Source: Carthagonibacter metallireducens (lineage in GTDB: Bacteria > Gemmatimonadota > Gemmatimonadetes > Palauibacterales > Palauibacteraceae). From it: DNA of 64,000 bases. The position numbers and the translations under genes are program-made. Positions 24,319 to 33,565 of this stretch are shown piece after piece. The notes below the pieces were generated by a model that was not told the DNA's origin, ran no database searches, and saw only the letters and a program-made list of their open reading frames with translations. The DNA lies in assembly GCA_023554445.1 (NCBI GenBank), contig JAMJQQ010000036.1, positions 65,721 to 129,720 on the forward strand. The letters run 5' to 3'. Numbering within the stretch: position 1 is the stretch's first letter; the number at the start of each line of letters is the position of its first letter.

Positions 24319-25686
24319 TCAACGGTCTTCCGGCCGTCGCTGGCGCGCCAGCAGTCGCAGGGGAGAGCCCTCGAAGCTCCATGCCCGTCGGAAGCCGTTC
24401 GAGAGAAAGCGCAGGTAGCTCTCCTGCAGGTCGCGCGGTCGATTCGCGAACAGGACGAACTCGGGCGGCTCGGTCGAAACCTGACTGGCGTAGTAGATTC
24501 GTACGTCGCCACGTGGGCCCTGCGGGGGCTGCTTTCGCGCCAGCAACGCGCCCAGAATCCGGTTCACCTCGGCGGTCGGGATCCGCTTCTGCCGTTCTTC
24601 CTGAACCGTCCGGGCGAGCTCGAGGACCTTCCGGACGCGCTTACCCGTCAACGCCGAGATGGTGATGATCGGAACGAAACGCAGGAACGGGGCTCGCTCG
24701 CGAAGCTCCTTTTCGAAAGCCGCCACCACATCCGGCCCTCGGTCCTCGATGAGGTCCCACTTGTTGACGACCAGGACAAGTCCGCATCCCGCCTTCCAGG
24801 CATCTTCTCCGATCCGGAAGTCCTGGTTCGTGAGGCCCGTCCTCGCATCGGCGATCAGCAGGCAGACGTCGGCCCGCTGAATCGCCGCGGTCGCCCGCAA
24901 CCGGCTGTAGAACTCGATTTCGTCATCCACGCGGGAGCGACGTCGCAGTCCGGCCGTGTCGACGAGGCAGATTCGTTTCCCGTCGAATTCGAGCCACGTG
25001 TCGATCGCGTCCCGCGTAGTGCCGGCCTCGTCGTGGACCAGAACCCGGGACTCGCCCAGCAGCGAATTGACGAAACTGGACTTCCCCACGTTGGGCTTTC
25101 CGATCACGGCCAGCCTGAGGTCGACCTCTTCGTCTTCCGCGTCCGCCGGCTCCGGGAGCGCCTCCACGATCCGATCGAGCAGGTCACCGCTTCCACGGCC
25201 GCTCTGTGCAGACAGCGGTACGGGATCCCCGATCCCCAGCGCGTGGAACTCGTGGTGCTCGAGCGACGAAGCCAGATCGTCGAGCTTGTTGACCGCGAGC
25301 ACGACGGGCCGATCCGACTTTCGAAGCAGATCTGCCACGTGATGGTCTACGGGATGGGGACCCGATCTGCCGTCGACCACGAACAGCACGACATCGGCGT
25401 GATCCACCGCCGCCATGACCTGCTCGCGGACCTGGCGGTCCAGCGGACGCTCCGCCACATCCAGAATTCCACCCGTATCGGCGAGCAGGAACGGGTGGCC
25501 GTTCCAGTCGGCCTCGGCGAACTGGCGGTCACGCGTCACACCCTCCTGCTCCGAAACGATGGCAATGCGTCCGCCGACGATCCGGTTGAACAGCGTGGAC
25601 TTGCCGACGTTCGGCCGCCCGACGATCGCTACCGTCGGAAGCCCGGCATGTCTCGTAGAACGTCCGTTACGTGCTCCGACGGCCAT
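24319..25686 (-). CDS. der: GTPase Der (EngA), ribosome assembly
   Basis: A 455-residue tandem GTPase needed for 50S ribosome maturation. The first G domain has GRPNVGKSTLFN, DTGG and NKLD; the second has GKPNVGKSSFVN, DTAG and NKWD; the C-terminal KH-like domain has VRIYYASQVSTEPPEFVLFAN. Length matches the family. The ATG at 25686 lies inside the end of the DUF512 gene, giving a 58-base overlap; no later ATG/GTG/TTG is available before the GTPase fold begins, so the overlap looks real. Confidence 0.97.
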   Translation of the reverse strand: MAVGARNGRSTRHAGLPTVAIVGRPNVGKSTLFNRIVGGRIAIVSEQEGVTRDRQFAEADWNGHPFLLADTGGILDVAERPLDRQVREQVMAAVDHADVVLFVVDGRSGPHPVDHHVADLLRKSDRPVVLAVNKLDDLASSLEHHEFHALGIGDPVPLSAQSGRGSGDLLDRIVEALPEPADAEDEEVDLRLAVIGKPNVGKSSFVNSLLGESRVLVHDEAGTTRDAIDTWLEFDGKRICLVDTAGLRRRSRVDDEIEFYSRLRATAAIQRADVCLLIADARTGLTNQDFRIGEDAWKAGCGLVLVVNKWDLIEDRGPDVVAAFEKELRERAPFLRFVPIITISALTGKRVRKVLELARTVQEERQKRIPTAEVNRILGALLARKQPPQGPRGDVRIYYASQVSTEPPEFVLFANRPRDLQESYLRFLSNGFRRAWSFEGSPLRLLARQRRPEDR

Positions 25687-26921
25687 ATCTCCATTCCCGG
25701 AAAAGCGTCACGCAGGTCAGCAAGCGTAACATCGTCGAGGAAGAGTTCATCGTCGTTGATCGCCGTTCGCGAGATCATGGCGACATCGAAGTCGGTATAC
25801 GGGCCGAGGGCTCGCAGGTGGTCCTCGCCGCCCAGCAAACCGGCTGTGGTAACGAGCGGTCCAAACAGGCGATTCTCGGTCCGGGCGATTTCGACTACGG
25901 CCCCGGTGGCATCCGCAACGTCTCTGCCGATCGCGTCGAGATGTGGTGCCATGGACGTTCCCGTCACCATCACGATTCGTGTTCCCGCGAGATTCGGAAG
26001 TGAGTCCAGGTCCGCGCTGACCCGATCCCTGAGATCCGAGACCGCTCCGACGCCGTTGGCCACAAGCTCCAGGTCGTCGAAGTACTCGGCCCCGGGCAGC
26101 TCGCGCCCTGCCTGCAGAAACAGCTCGTCGGCCGCATACGCCCAGGACGTATCTCGCTCCCGCCGCGCCCTTTCCCGTGCACGTTCGACCAGCTCGATCG
26201 TCTGGATGCACTCCGATTTCGTGAGGGGGCGGACGCCTCGATCCTGATTGTACTCGGTCAGCCCTACGGGGACGATGGAAAGCGAGAGTATCGAGTCGCC
26301 ACGGGAATAGAGGTCATCGATCGTCCGCTGCAGCACGGGACCGTCGTTCAGGTCCGGACAGAGTACGACTTGCGCGTGAATCCGGATACCGCCCTCGGCG
26401 AGCCGATCCAGGTGCTCTGCGATCCGCGCGGATCGTGGATTGCGCAGCATCGCCAGCCGAACCTGCGGGTCGGTCGCGTGCACCGAAACGTAGAGAGGTG
26501 TCAGCCGCTGCTCGAAGATCCGGGTCCAGTCCTCGTCTCGCAGGTTGGTGAGGGTGACGTAATGACCGAACATGAAGGACAGTCGATAGTCATCGTCCTT
26601 GATGTAGAGACCCGCCCTCAGCTTCTCGATCTTCGGATTGCCCTTAACGAAGCAGAACGGACAGGCGTTGGTGCAGCGGCGGACCTTGTCCGGCTCCGGC
26701 AGCAGCCCCAGCGACTCGTCGGCCGGCTTTTCGATCTCGTAAAGAGTCTCTTCCCCGTCGGGGCTCCGGGTGAGGAGCTGCACGGACTCGGCAGCTTCGT
26801 AGAACGCCAGGTCCAGGGCGTCCCGAAGCTCACGGTCGTTGATTCGGAGGAGCTGAGTCCCCGGCCGAATGGCAAGATCCGCTCCGATCGATCCTCCGCG
26901 GACGGAGGCGACGCGGATCAT
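25629..26921 (-). CDS. DUF512-family radical-SAM-like iron-sulfur protein with N-terminal PDZ-like region
   Basis: A 430-residue protein. Residues ~5-60 look like a short PDZ-like domain (RGGSIGADLAIRPGTQLLRINDREL). A cysteine triplet with CxxxCxxC spacing, CTNACPFC (about residues 83-90), is the radical SAM pattern, followed by FVKGNPKIEKLRAGLYIKDDDYRLSFMFGHYVTLTN. The C-terminal DUF512 part begins near residue 235. DUF512 genes next to der are a known conserved pairing in several phyla; the biochemical role is unknown. The start ATG at 26921 follows a strong hairpin in the upstream gap. Confidence 0.88.
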   Translation of the reverse strand: MIRVASVRGGSIGADLAIRPGTQLLRINDRELRDALDLAFYEAAESVQLLTRSPDGEETLYEIEKPADESLGLLPEPDKVRRCTNACPFCFVKGNPKIEKLRAGLYIKDDDYRLSFMFGHYVTLTNLRDEDWTRIFEQRLTPLYVSVHATDPQVRLAMLRNPRSARIAEHLDRLAEGGIRIHAQVVLCPDLNDGPVLQRTIDDLYSRGDSILSLSIVPVGLTEYNQDRGVRPLTKSECIQTIELVERARERARRERDTSWAYAADELFLQAGRELPGAEYFDDLELVANGVGAVSDLRDRVSADLDSLPNLAGTRIVMVTGTSMAPHLDAIGRDVADATGAVVEIARTENRLFGPLVTTAGLLGGEDHLRALGPYTDFDVAMISRTAINDDELFLDDVTLADLRDAFPGMEIWPSEHVTDVLRDMPGFRR

Positions 26922-26948
26922 CAGAGACCGAGTGGAATCGAAGCGAAG

Positions 26949-26986
26949 GAGGGCGGCGACTGACCCCGGTCATCGTCGCCGCCCTC
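26949..26986 (-). terminator. Long hairpin between the secreted TPR gene and the DUF512 gene
   Basis: A 12-base perfect inverted repeat (26949-26960 with 26975-26986) encloses a second palindromic TGACC/GGTCA pair in the loop. It lies 24 bases after the stop of the upstream - strand gene, and no coding frame covers it. No T tract follows, so it is either an intrinsic terminator of the GC-rich type or an mRNA-stabilising hairpin at an operon boundary. Confidence 0.6.
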
Positions 26987-27009
26987 ACCCCATGAATGGC
27001 CCGCGGGCT

Positions 27010-28356
27010 CTATGAACCCGCCTTGTCGTATCGGAAGCCCAGGATCGGCGTGTCGCTCTGGACCTGGATCTGGAATCCCGAGGCCTCGCCCGCCGCAGGC
27101 AGCGTAAGGGTCAGGGGCTCGGTGACGGCTACCTGGCCGCCCTCCGAAAGGAAGTGGACCGGAATCGTCACCTCGCTGCCGCCGGTCCCGCTCGTGTTCA
27201 TTACCGTACCGTCGATGGAATAGGTTCCCTCGGCCACCGGACCGAGCTGCGCGCGCAGAAACTCGAAAGTCATCCCCTCTCGTGCTTCGAGGGTTTCGAG
27301 CGCCCCGTCTTCGTCCCCGGTCTCGGTCCTGGCATTGGCCAGAAGGTTGTAGTTGACCTTCTCGTACGGATACCGCATGACCAGGGTATCCGCGAGCGGC
27401 TCGAGCTCATCGAAGCGCTCTGCCTGGTAATAGGAGTTCGCCAGGTTCTCCAGCGTTTCCTTGTTGAGGGGCTGCAACTCATGCGCCTTGTGGAACGCCA
27501 GGGCCGCCTCCTCGAAGTTCTGCGCACGGTAGAGGCCGATCCCGACCTGCGACCACTGGAGGAAGTTCAGATCGTCCCGGTCGAGCAGGCTGGTGAATAT
27601 GGCTTGCGCCTCGTCGTCGGATCCCGCGTCGAGCAGGGCGATCGCGTAGTTCAGCCGTCCGAGGATGTCCTCCGGATGGTTCGCCGAATAGTCGGAGTAG
27701 ATCTGGAGCGCCTCGGCATCGCGTCCCTCGGCTCGCATGAGCTCCGCGAGATTGATGCTGGCGACTCGCACCATCTCTTCTTCCCCACCGGACTCCAGAG
27801 CCTCCTGGTACATCTCGATGGCTCGGCTGGTCTCACCGCGGCTCTGGTAGATGGAAGCGATGTTATTCATCGAGCGGGAATCGGTGTAGATCTGGTTCGC
27901 CTGCTCGAATGCAGCCAGGGCGCCGTCCTCGTCACCGGCGGCAAGCTTCTCGATTCCGCTGTTGTAGAGCGGTACCCAGGCGTTGAAGCGCATTTCGAGA
28001 GCCTGATCGCTGCACTGCGGCGCAGACTCCACGAGCATGTTGAGGGAAGAGTCGGCCCCGACGTAGTCGCGAAGACCGAGATACGATCTGGCCGCGAGCA
28101 GGTGCGTTCGCGGCTCGACCGGTGGGTCTGCGTACGACTCTGCCAGCTTCTCGAGCGCACGATTGTAGCGCTCCGGCTTCGTCTGGGGGTCGTCCTTCCG
28201 GCTCGCCCAGGTCAGCTCCAGTTCGGCGCCCCTGGTGTGGGCATCGCCGCCCTCGACGCAGTCTTCCTGAGCCACCGCGGCCGTCGGCACTGCCAGAGGC
28301 GCGAGAAGCGCGAGTGAGAATGCCACGCCGACATACTTGAAGTAGTTTCTCATCAT
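27010..28356 (-). CDS. Secreted TPR-repeat protein of unknown function
   Basis: A 448-residue exported protein. The signal peptide runs to about residue 30 (LAPLAVPTAAVAQ|EDC). At least five TPR-like units follow, e.g. GDEDGALAAFEQANQIY, GETSRAIEMYQEALESG, GRDAEALQIYSDYSANHPED and AQNFEEAALAFHKAHELQP. The last ~90 residues (from EGTYSIDGTVMNTSG) form a beta-rich domain that may be an Ig-like fold. Residues after the signal peptide start with a single Cys, but no lipobox is visible. The function is not recognised; it probably scaffolds proteins in the periplasm. Confidence 0.75.
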   Translation of the reverse strand: MMRNYFKYVGVAFSLALLAPLAVPTAAVAQEDCVEGGDAHTRGAELELTWASRKDDPQTKPERYNRALEKLAESYADPPVEPRTHLLAARSYLGLRDYVGADSSLNMLVESAPQCSDQALEMRFNAWVPLYNSGIEKLAAGDEDGALAAFEQANQIYTDSRSMNNIASIYQSRGETSRAIEMYQEALESGGEEEMVRVASINLAELMRAEGRDAEALQIYSDYSANHPEDILGRLNYAIALLDAGSDDEAQAIFTSLLDRDDLNFLQWSQVGIGLYRAQNFEEAALAFHKAHELQPLNKETLENLANSYYQAERFDELEPLADTLVMRYPYEKVNYNLLANARTETGDEDGALETLEAREGMTFEFLRAQLGPVAEGTYSIDGTVMNTSGTGGSEVTIPVHFLSEGGQVAVTEPLTLTLPAAGEASGFQIQVQSDTPILGFRYDKAGS

Positions 28357-28489
28357 TGGTACGGAAGTCCTTGTTCAGTTACGAAATACGCGCCAAACTC
28401 GCCTCGCCCGGGCCGATCCTGATGCGGTCGAAACGATCCCCTATCCTGTCACGTTTCTTCGGGTGTGTGCAACCCTCAGGATGATACGC
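28357..28489 (-). other. Intergenic gap upstream of the secreted TPR gene
   Basis: A 133-base gap between thrC and the TPR gene. A ribosome-binding site AAGGA lies about 12 bases before the start. TTGCAC near 28466-28471 could be a -35 box, but no good -10 follows at 17-18 bases. No repeat, tRNA or coding frame was seen. Confidence 0.35.
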
Positions 28490-29650
28490 TCAATAGTTCT
28501 GCAGGTTTCCCGTGTTGAACAGCACTACGGTCTCGCCCTCACGAATCTGTCCCGCGGCCCTGAGCGCGCGAGCTGCGGCCAGAACGGCGCCACCTTCGAT
28601 GCAGGCGTTGATTCCCTCGGTGCGCTGGAGTCTCAGCGTCTCCTGCTGCATCCGGTCGTCCGACACGGCGATCGCGCCACCATCGGTATCTCTGATGGCC
28701 CGCAGGATGAGGCGGTCGCCCCGGGCGCGCGGCACGCGCAGGCCCCAGGCCTCCGTATGGGCGTCCTGCCAGGGCTCTGCCACCTGCTGACCCGACAGCC
28801 ACGCTCTGACGATCGGTGCGCACCCTTCCCCCTGGACGGCATAAAGGCGCGTCTCCGGGTTCGTGATCAGTCCGATTGCGGCCAGTTCCTCCAGAGCTTT
28901 CCAGGTTCCGATCAGACCGGTTCCTCCACCGGTGGGATAGACGACCGCGTCCGGAGGTTGCCACTCGAGCGCTTCGAGGATTTCGAGCGCCATCGTCTTC
29001 TTTCCTTCGATCCGGTATGGTTCGCGCAGCGTGGATAAATCGAACGCCCCGGTGCGGGACGCGTCCTCCGCCGCCAGCGCTCCACAATCCGTGATCAGTC
29101 CATCGACAGCCGTGACCTCCGCGCCGAAGGCACGGCAGCGGACCTGGACGCCGGGAGGTGTGTCCTCGGGCAGGAAGATGCGCGCTGGGACTCCGGCACG
29201 TGCCGCGTACGCCGCGAGCGCAGCACCCGCGTTGCCTGCGCTCGGAATCACGAATTCGCGCGCCCCGTCATGCACGGCTCGCGTCAATGCGGCTGCGAGG
29301 CCACGATCCTTGAAACTCCCCGTGGGGTTGCGGCCTTCGTCTTTCATGAGGAGTCGGAGGCCCAGGTCCTCTCCCAAACGGAGCAGAGGCAGAAGTGGAG
29401 TGTCTCCCTCTCCGAGGCTGATCGGTACCTCTCCTTGCCGTAACGGGAGGATCTCTCTGAATCGCCACATGCCTCGCGGACGATCGGCCCATCTCGCTGC
29501 GACGTCGGGTCCCAACTCCGCTACCTCGGGATACCGGACCAGCTGCGGACCGCCGCAGATCGTGCAGAGCGAAGCCAGCGGAGATGCATCAGAAGAGGCC
29601 CCGCAGACACCGCATTCCAGCCTGAACCCGGGGTCAGCTTCGATTGCCAC
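28490..29650 (-). CDS. thrC: Threonine synthase
   Basis: A 386-residue PLP-dependent threonine synthase, converting O-phosphohomoserine to threonine. An N-terminal zinc-ribbon-like pair CGVCG and CTICGG (about residues 13-35) precedes the catalytic fold. The PLP lysine is in NPTGSFKDRGLAAAL (about residue 113), the phosphate-binding motif is SAGNAGAALAAYAA, and GGGTGLIGTWKAL is the glycine-rich loop. It overlaps the uvrC stop by 17 bases and is followed by a 133-base gap. Confidence 0.93.
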   Translation of the reverse strand: MAIEADPGFRLECGVCGASSDASPLASLCTICGGPQLVRYPEVAELGPDVAARWADRPRGMWRFREILPLRQGEVPISLGEGDTPLLPLLRLGEDLGLRLLMKDEGRNPTGSFKDRGLAAALTRAVHDGAREFVIPSAGNAGAALAAYAARAGVPARIFLPEDTPPGVQVRCRAFGAEVTAVDGLITDCGALAAEDASRTGAFDLSTLREPYRIEGKKTMALEILEALEWQPPDAVVYPTGGGTGLIGTWKALEELAAIGLITNPETRLYAVQGEGCAPIVRAWLSGQQVAEPWQDAHTEAWGLRVPRARGDRLILRAIRDTDGGAIAVSDDRMQQETLRLQRTEGINACIEGGAVLAAARALRAAGQIREGETVVLFNTGNLQNY

Positions 29651-31523
29651 GGTCCATGTCCTTTCCCGGAAGCGGCGAGAGTGCGTCGAGGATCCGCCGT
29701 GCGGTGGCCGGACCTATGCCGGGTACCTGCATGAGTTCTCCTGGGTCGAGACGAGAAATGGCTGCCGGACTCCCGAACCGACGCAACAGATCCGCTTCCC
29801 GCTTGGCTCCCACTCCTGGAACATCGCCCAGAACGCTCTTCAGAGTTCGCTTTCGACGCAGCTTCCGATTGTATCCTACGGCGAATCGATGCGCTTCGTC
29901 CCGAACCCGTTGAAGCCAGTGCAAAGCCGGGTCGAATCCGTCGAGCACCAGCGGCTGGTCTCGCCCGGGCACGTACAGCTCTTCCCGGCGCTTTGCGAGC
30001 GCGACGACGGGAAGGTCGGATGCGCCTGCGCCCTCCATCGCCTGTACGGCCGCTCCCAGCTGTCCCCGACCGCCATCGATGAGAACTAGATCGGGCAGAG
30101 GGCGCCCTTCGCTGACACGGCGCTGGAAGTAGCGACCGACGACCTCCTGCATCATCGCGTAGTCGTCGGTTATGCCGTCCGCCGTCCCACGGACACGGAA
30201 TCGCCGGTATTCCTCCCGGTGCGGGCGTCCGTCCCGCAGCCAGACGGCACTTCCCACCGACTCGCGTCCTCCAAGCGTGGAGATGTCGAAGCAGACGAGA
30301 TCGCGGGGGGGCGTCCTCAGTTCGAGCGCACTGGCGAGCCCGCGAGCCGCGGGAGAATCACCCCCGAACGCACTGATCTCCCCTTCGCCGGCTGCAAATG
30401 CCGAATCCGGGTCGGCTCGTTCTTCGAGGAGGTGTTCGGCATTCCGGGATGCGAGATCCAGCAGTCGGCGTCCGGTTCCACGCCCGGGCCTGAGAATCCG
30501 TACGGTTCCTCTCCGCCGCTCCGAAAGGAGAGATTCGAGGAGCTGCCGGTCGGGGAAATCGACAGGCACGAGGATCTGAGCCGGTATGTCCGCACGGCGC
30601 AGCAGGAACCCCTTGAGCGCCGCGTCCACCACCGCCGCGAGGTCCTGCTCATCAACGTTGTCGAGGAATCGCACCTCACGACCCAGCAGGTGTCCGTCGC
30701 GAACACGAAGGAGAATCGTGCAGGCCGAGGCCGACTCGACGGCGATGCCGAGCACATCACGATCTCCTCCTCGGAAGTCGACCGTCGTCTGCCGGCGCTC
30801 GAGGATCTCGAGTCCGCGGATCACGTCCCGCAGCTCCGCGGCGAGCTCGAACTCGAGGGAACTCGCCGCCTCCCTCATCTCAGCACGAAGTTCGCGTTTC
30901 AAGTCTCCCGTGTTCCCCGCGAGAATCGATACCACCTGATCGATCTCGGCTCGATAGGACTCGCGACTCTGGAGACCGACACAGGGAGCGAGACAACGTT
31001 CGATGTGATAGTCGAGACAGGGTCGGTCGGGAGCCCGGTCGAGCAACTCGTAGTGGCAGGTTCGAACCCGGTGGCGGCGGCAAATCAGCCGCAGTGCCCG
31101 ACGCATGGTGCCGACACCCGTGAAGGGGCCGAAGTATCTCGAACCATCAGACTCGAGCGTGCGCGTGACCAGCACGCGCGGGTAATCCTCGGCGACGGTG
31201 ACTTTTACGTAGGGAAAGCTCTTGTCGTCACGCAGCTGGACGTTGAAGCGCGGGCGGTACTCCTTGATCAGGTTGGATTCCAGCAGCAGCGCCTCCGGCT
31301 CGGAGCCGGTCAGAAAGCTCTCCACGGACGCGATGCGGGGAACCAGGCGCGCCAGTTTCAGAGAATCGGCGGCATCCCGGCGGAAGTAGCTTCGTACTCG
31401 ATCACGAAGTGATTTCGCTTTGCCGACGTAGAGAATCTCGCCGAGATCGTCGCGGAAGACGTAAACACCCGGTCCCCTGGGGAGCGCGGCGATCGATGAG
31501 CGAAGATTCTCAGGCAGTGCCAC
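29634..31523 (-). CDS. uvrC: Excinuclease ABC subunit C
   Basis: A 629-residue UvrC, the nuclease of nucleotide excision repair that cuts on both sides of a lesion recognised by UvrAB. The GIY-YIG domain is at the N-terminus (GPGVYVFRDDLGEILYVGKAKSLRDRV in part). The cysteine set CRRHRVRTC, PCLDY and CLAPC (about residues 145-180) matches the iron-sulfur ligands described for UvrC. A UVR domain and an RNase H-like endonuclease domain (CFDIS, LIDGGRGQL) follow, then two HhH motifs (VPGVGAKREADLLRRFG and VPGIGPATARRI). The ATG overlaps the murJ stop by 14 bases. Confidence 0.97.
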   Translation of the reverse strand: MALPENLRSSIAALPRGPGVYVFRDDLGEILYVGKAKSLRDRVRSYFRRDAADSLKLARLVPRIASVESFLTGSEPEALLLESNLIKEYRPRFNVQLRDDKSFPYVKVTVAEDYPRVLVTRTLESDGSRYFGPFTGVGTMRRALRLICRRHRVRTCHYELLDRAPDRPCLDYHIERCLAPCVGLQSRESYRAEIDQVVSILAGNTGDLKRELRAEMREAASSLEFELAAELRDVIRGLEILERRQTTVDFRGGDRDVLGIAVESASACTILLRVRDGHLLGREVRFLDNVDEQDLAAVVDAALKGFLLRRADIPAQILVPVDFPDRQLLESLLSERRRGTVRILRPGRGTGRRLLDLASRNAEHLLEERADPDSAFAAGEGEISAFGGDSPAARGLASALELRTPPRDLVCFDISTLGGRESVGSAVWLRDGRPHREEYRRFRVRGTADGITDDYAMMQEVVGRYFQRRVSEGRPLPDLVLIDGGRGQLGAAVQAMEGAGASDLPVVALAKRREELYVPGRDQPLVLDGFDPALHWLQRVRDEAHRFAVGYNRKLRRKRTLKSVLGDVPGVGAKREADLLRRFGSPAAISRLDPGELMQVPGIGPATARRILDALSPLPGKDMDRGNRS

Positions 31524-33108
31524 CAGCGCCCTCCTCGCTCTCCAACTCCTTGTTCGACTCTGCAGAGGCTCGTGATCGTGAAGGCGGTCTGCCTGCGATC
31601 GCGAAGTAGGCTACGGCACCGACAGTCAGGACGGCTGAGAACAGGATGAACCGGCCGACGAAGCCCGAGCTGTCGAAGCGCGGTTCGAGCAGCGTGCGGA
31701 CGAAGAGACCAACCCCGGCGGCGGCCGCGGCAGCCAGGGCCAGACGGAGCACCTGGCGCATGGATTCGCCTTCGAACAACCCTCCGGTTCTGCGTCCCAG
31801 AAAGGCCCAGAGTAGAAGAAGGTTGGTCCACGAGCCCACCGCGCTCCCCAGGGCGATTCCTACCGCGGAATAGGAGCCCAATCCTGCCCTGCGGAATGCC
31901 AGGGTCAGTGTCACGCTGACAAGCACCGCGACCGTGACCGAGACCACCGCGATTCGCATCGGCGTCGTAGTGTCCTGCATCGCGTGAAAGCCCGCAGCGA
32001 AGAGCTTGATCGAGCTGGCTGCAACCAGCCCCAGCGCGTACGCGGCGAGCACGGCGGCGACCAGCGCCGTGCTGTCCACACCGAATTCGCGACGCTGATA
32101 CACGAGGGCCACGGCCAGATCTCCGAACAGCAGGAGAACGACGGCGGCGGGCAGCACGAAGTACAGAATCTGAAACCAGCCAGAGGTCAGACGATCCCGT
32201 AACGCCTCCGTATGCGATTCGCGCGACATCGAAGGAAGTGCCGCGGCGGCGACGGAGATGCCGAACAGGCTGATCGGAAGGTATGCGAGTCGCTGAGAGT
32301 ACCCGAGCGCTGCCATCGCACCCGGTCCGGCGAGCGACGCGAGCATGATATCGACAAGCGAGGAGATCTGGAGCACTCCCTGACTCGAAACGACCGGAAT
32401 CGTGTTGCGGGCGACACGGCGGACCGGCTCGAAGGACAGCTCGAGACCCGGAGCATCAACGCCCGAAAGACGTCGTGCCAGCGGAACCTGCACGGCCACT
32501 TGAATCACTGCGCCCAGGAGCGCCGACCAGGCCAGGGCCTCAGCCAGTCGGTCCGAGCCGAGCCGGGCCGCGAGCAGAAGCCCGGAGACCTGCGTGAGGT
32601 TCCATATCGCCGGCGCGACGAAGGGCAGAAAGAAGCGTCCGTGGCTGTTGAGAACTCCCAGGAACCAGGCGCCGATGATCAAGACGCCGGACATGGGAAA
32701 CAGGATGCGCACGAGCCTGGTGGTCAGAGCCCGGGTCGGCTCATCCGAACCGACCATCAGCAGGTCCGTGATCCAGGGCGCGAGGAGCACTCCGAGCGCC
32801 GAGAGTGCCAGGGCCGTGACCGCGACGACACCGAGGACCGAGCGCGACAGGCGGCGAGCTGCGGTGGAGTCCGATTCGGTCCCGGCGAGCAACGCACTGT
32901 AGACGGGAACGAATGCCGCCGAGAGCGTTCCCTCCCCGAGAAGGTTGCGAATGATATTCGGGATCTTGATCGCCGCCCAATAGGCATCGGCGGCGAATCG
33001 CGTGCCGAGGAAAGCCGCGACAGCCATGTCGCGCAGCAGCCCGGTCACCCGGCTGACCAGAATCCCGGATCCGACGGCGGTGGCGGGTCCCGTCGCAGGT
33101 CGGATCAC
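31510..33108 (-). CDS. murJ: Lipid II flippase MurJ
   Basis: A 532-residue MOP-superfamily membrane protein of about 14 helices that flips lipid II for peptidoglycan synthesis. The start SGILVSRVTGLLRDMAVAAFLG with GTRFAADAYWAAIKIPNIIRNLLGEG is the classic MurJ signature, including conserved Arg residues in the first helix. The C-terminus is long and Ser/Glu-rich (SRASAESNKELESEEG). murJ-uvrC adjacency is incidental as far as I know. Length matches the family. Confidence 0.95.
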   Translation of the reverse strand: MIRPATGPATAVGSGILVSRVTGLLRDMAVAAFLGTRFAADAYWAAIKIPNIIRNLLGEGTLSAAFVPVYSALLAGTESDSTAARRLSRSVLGVVAVTALALSALGVLLAPWITDLLMVGSDEPTRALTTRLVRILFPMSGVLIIGAWFLGVLNSHGRFFLPFVAPAIWNLTQVSGLLLAARLGSDRLAEALAWSALLGAVIQVAVQVPLARRLSGVDAPGLELSFEPVRRVARNTIPVVSSQGVLQISSLVDIMLASLAGPGAMAALGYSQRLAYLPISLFGISVAAAALPSMSRESHTEALRDRLTSGWFQILYFVLPAAVVLLLFGDLAVALVYQRREFGVDSTALVAAVLAAYALGLVAASSIKLFAAGFHAMQDTTTPMRIAVVSVTVAVLVSVTLTLAFRRAGLGSYSAVGIALGSAVGSWTNLLLLWAFLGRRTGGLFEGESMRQVLRLALAAAAAAGVGLFVRTLLEPRFDSSGFVGRFILFSAVLTVGAVAYFAIAGRPPSRSRASAESNKELESEEGAGGTA

Positions 33109-33165
33109 AGCCGGAGATGGTGAGGACGCGTCACGCAGGCCGCGCGTCGGCTGGCGACCCGCCGG

Positions 33166-33456
33166 TCAGGCATCGCCGTCGGAGGAAGTTTCCGGTGCGA
33201 CGGGGGGCAGCGAAGTCGATGCGCCACCCTCTATCAGGGACCGGACGAACTCCGATTCCTCCCGCAGGCTCTCCATCGATTCCGTGAGGTAGCGGAGATC
33301 AGCTTCGAGGGCTTCCAGCCGATTCGCCACATCCGATTCGCTGCCCGGGACCGACCTCGAGATTCTGGCAGCGAGGGCTTGCCCGATCTGCGAGTCGATC
33401 ACGATTGCGAGAATCGGAATCATCAGGACGAGGACGATTACGAAGGCCCAGACCAC
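33166..33456 (-). CDS. Small membrane protein with coiled-coil tail, unknown
   Basis: A 96-residue protein with a GTG start preceded by GGAGAG. One membrane helix (VWAFVIVLVLMIPILAIVI, about residues 2-20) is followed by a coiled-coil-like charged region (SDVANRLEALEADLRYLTESMESLREESEFVRSL) and a Pro/Ser-rich end. The topology resembles small phage-shock or LapA-like proteins, but no family is recognised. It stands alone between bshC (109-base gap) and murJ (57-base gap). Codon use is like its neighbours. Confidence 0.72.
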   Translation of the reverse strand: MVWAFVIVLVLMIPILAIVIDSQIGQALAARISRSVPGSESDVANRLEALEADLRYLTESMESLREESEFVRSLIEGGASTSLPPVAPETSSDGDA

Positions 33457-33486
33457 CCGGTCTCTCCGTCAACGAGCGCGATTCTG

Positions 33487-33503
33487 CCGCGGCATGACCG
33501 CGG
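33487..33503. repeat. Short perfect hairpin downstream of bshC
   Basis: CCGCGG at 33487-33492 pairs with CCGCGG at 33498-33503 around a five-base loop. It lies in the 109-base gap between the bshC stop and the small membrane protein start. It may end bshC transcription; no T tract follows, so this is tentative. Confidence 0.4.
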
Positions 33504-33565
33504 ATCGGGAGCGAGTTCCAAGCTACGAGCCCTGCCGGAGGCCAGCAACGCAGGGCGATTCCGTC

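Noticed and set aside
24166..26247. A 693-codon open frame on the + strand
   Set aside because: It lies antisense to plsY, der and DUF512, which have full family motifs. Its translation is compositionally odd. GC-rich DNA often yields such long antisense frames.
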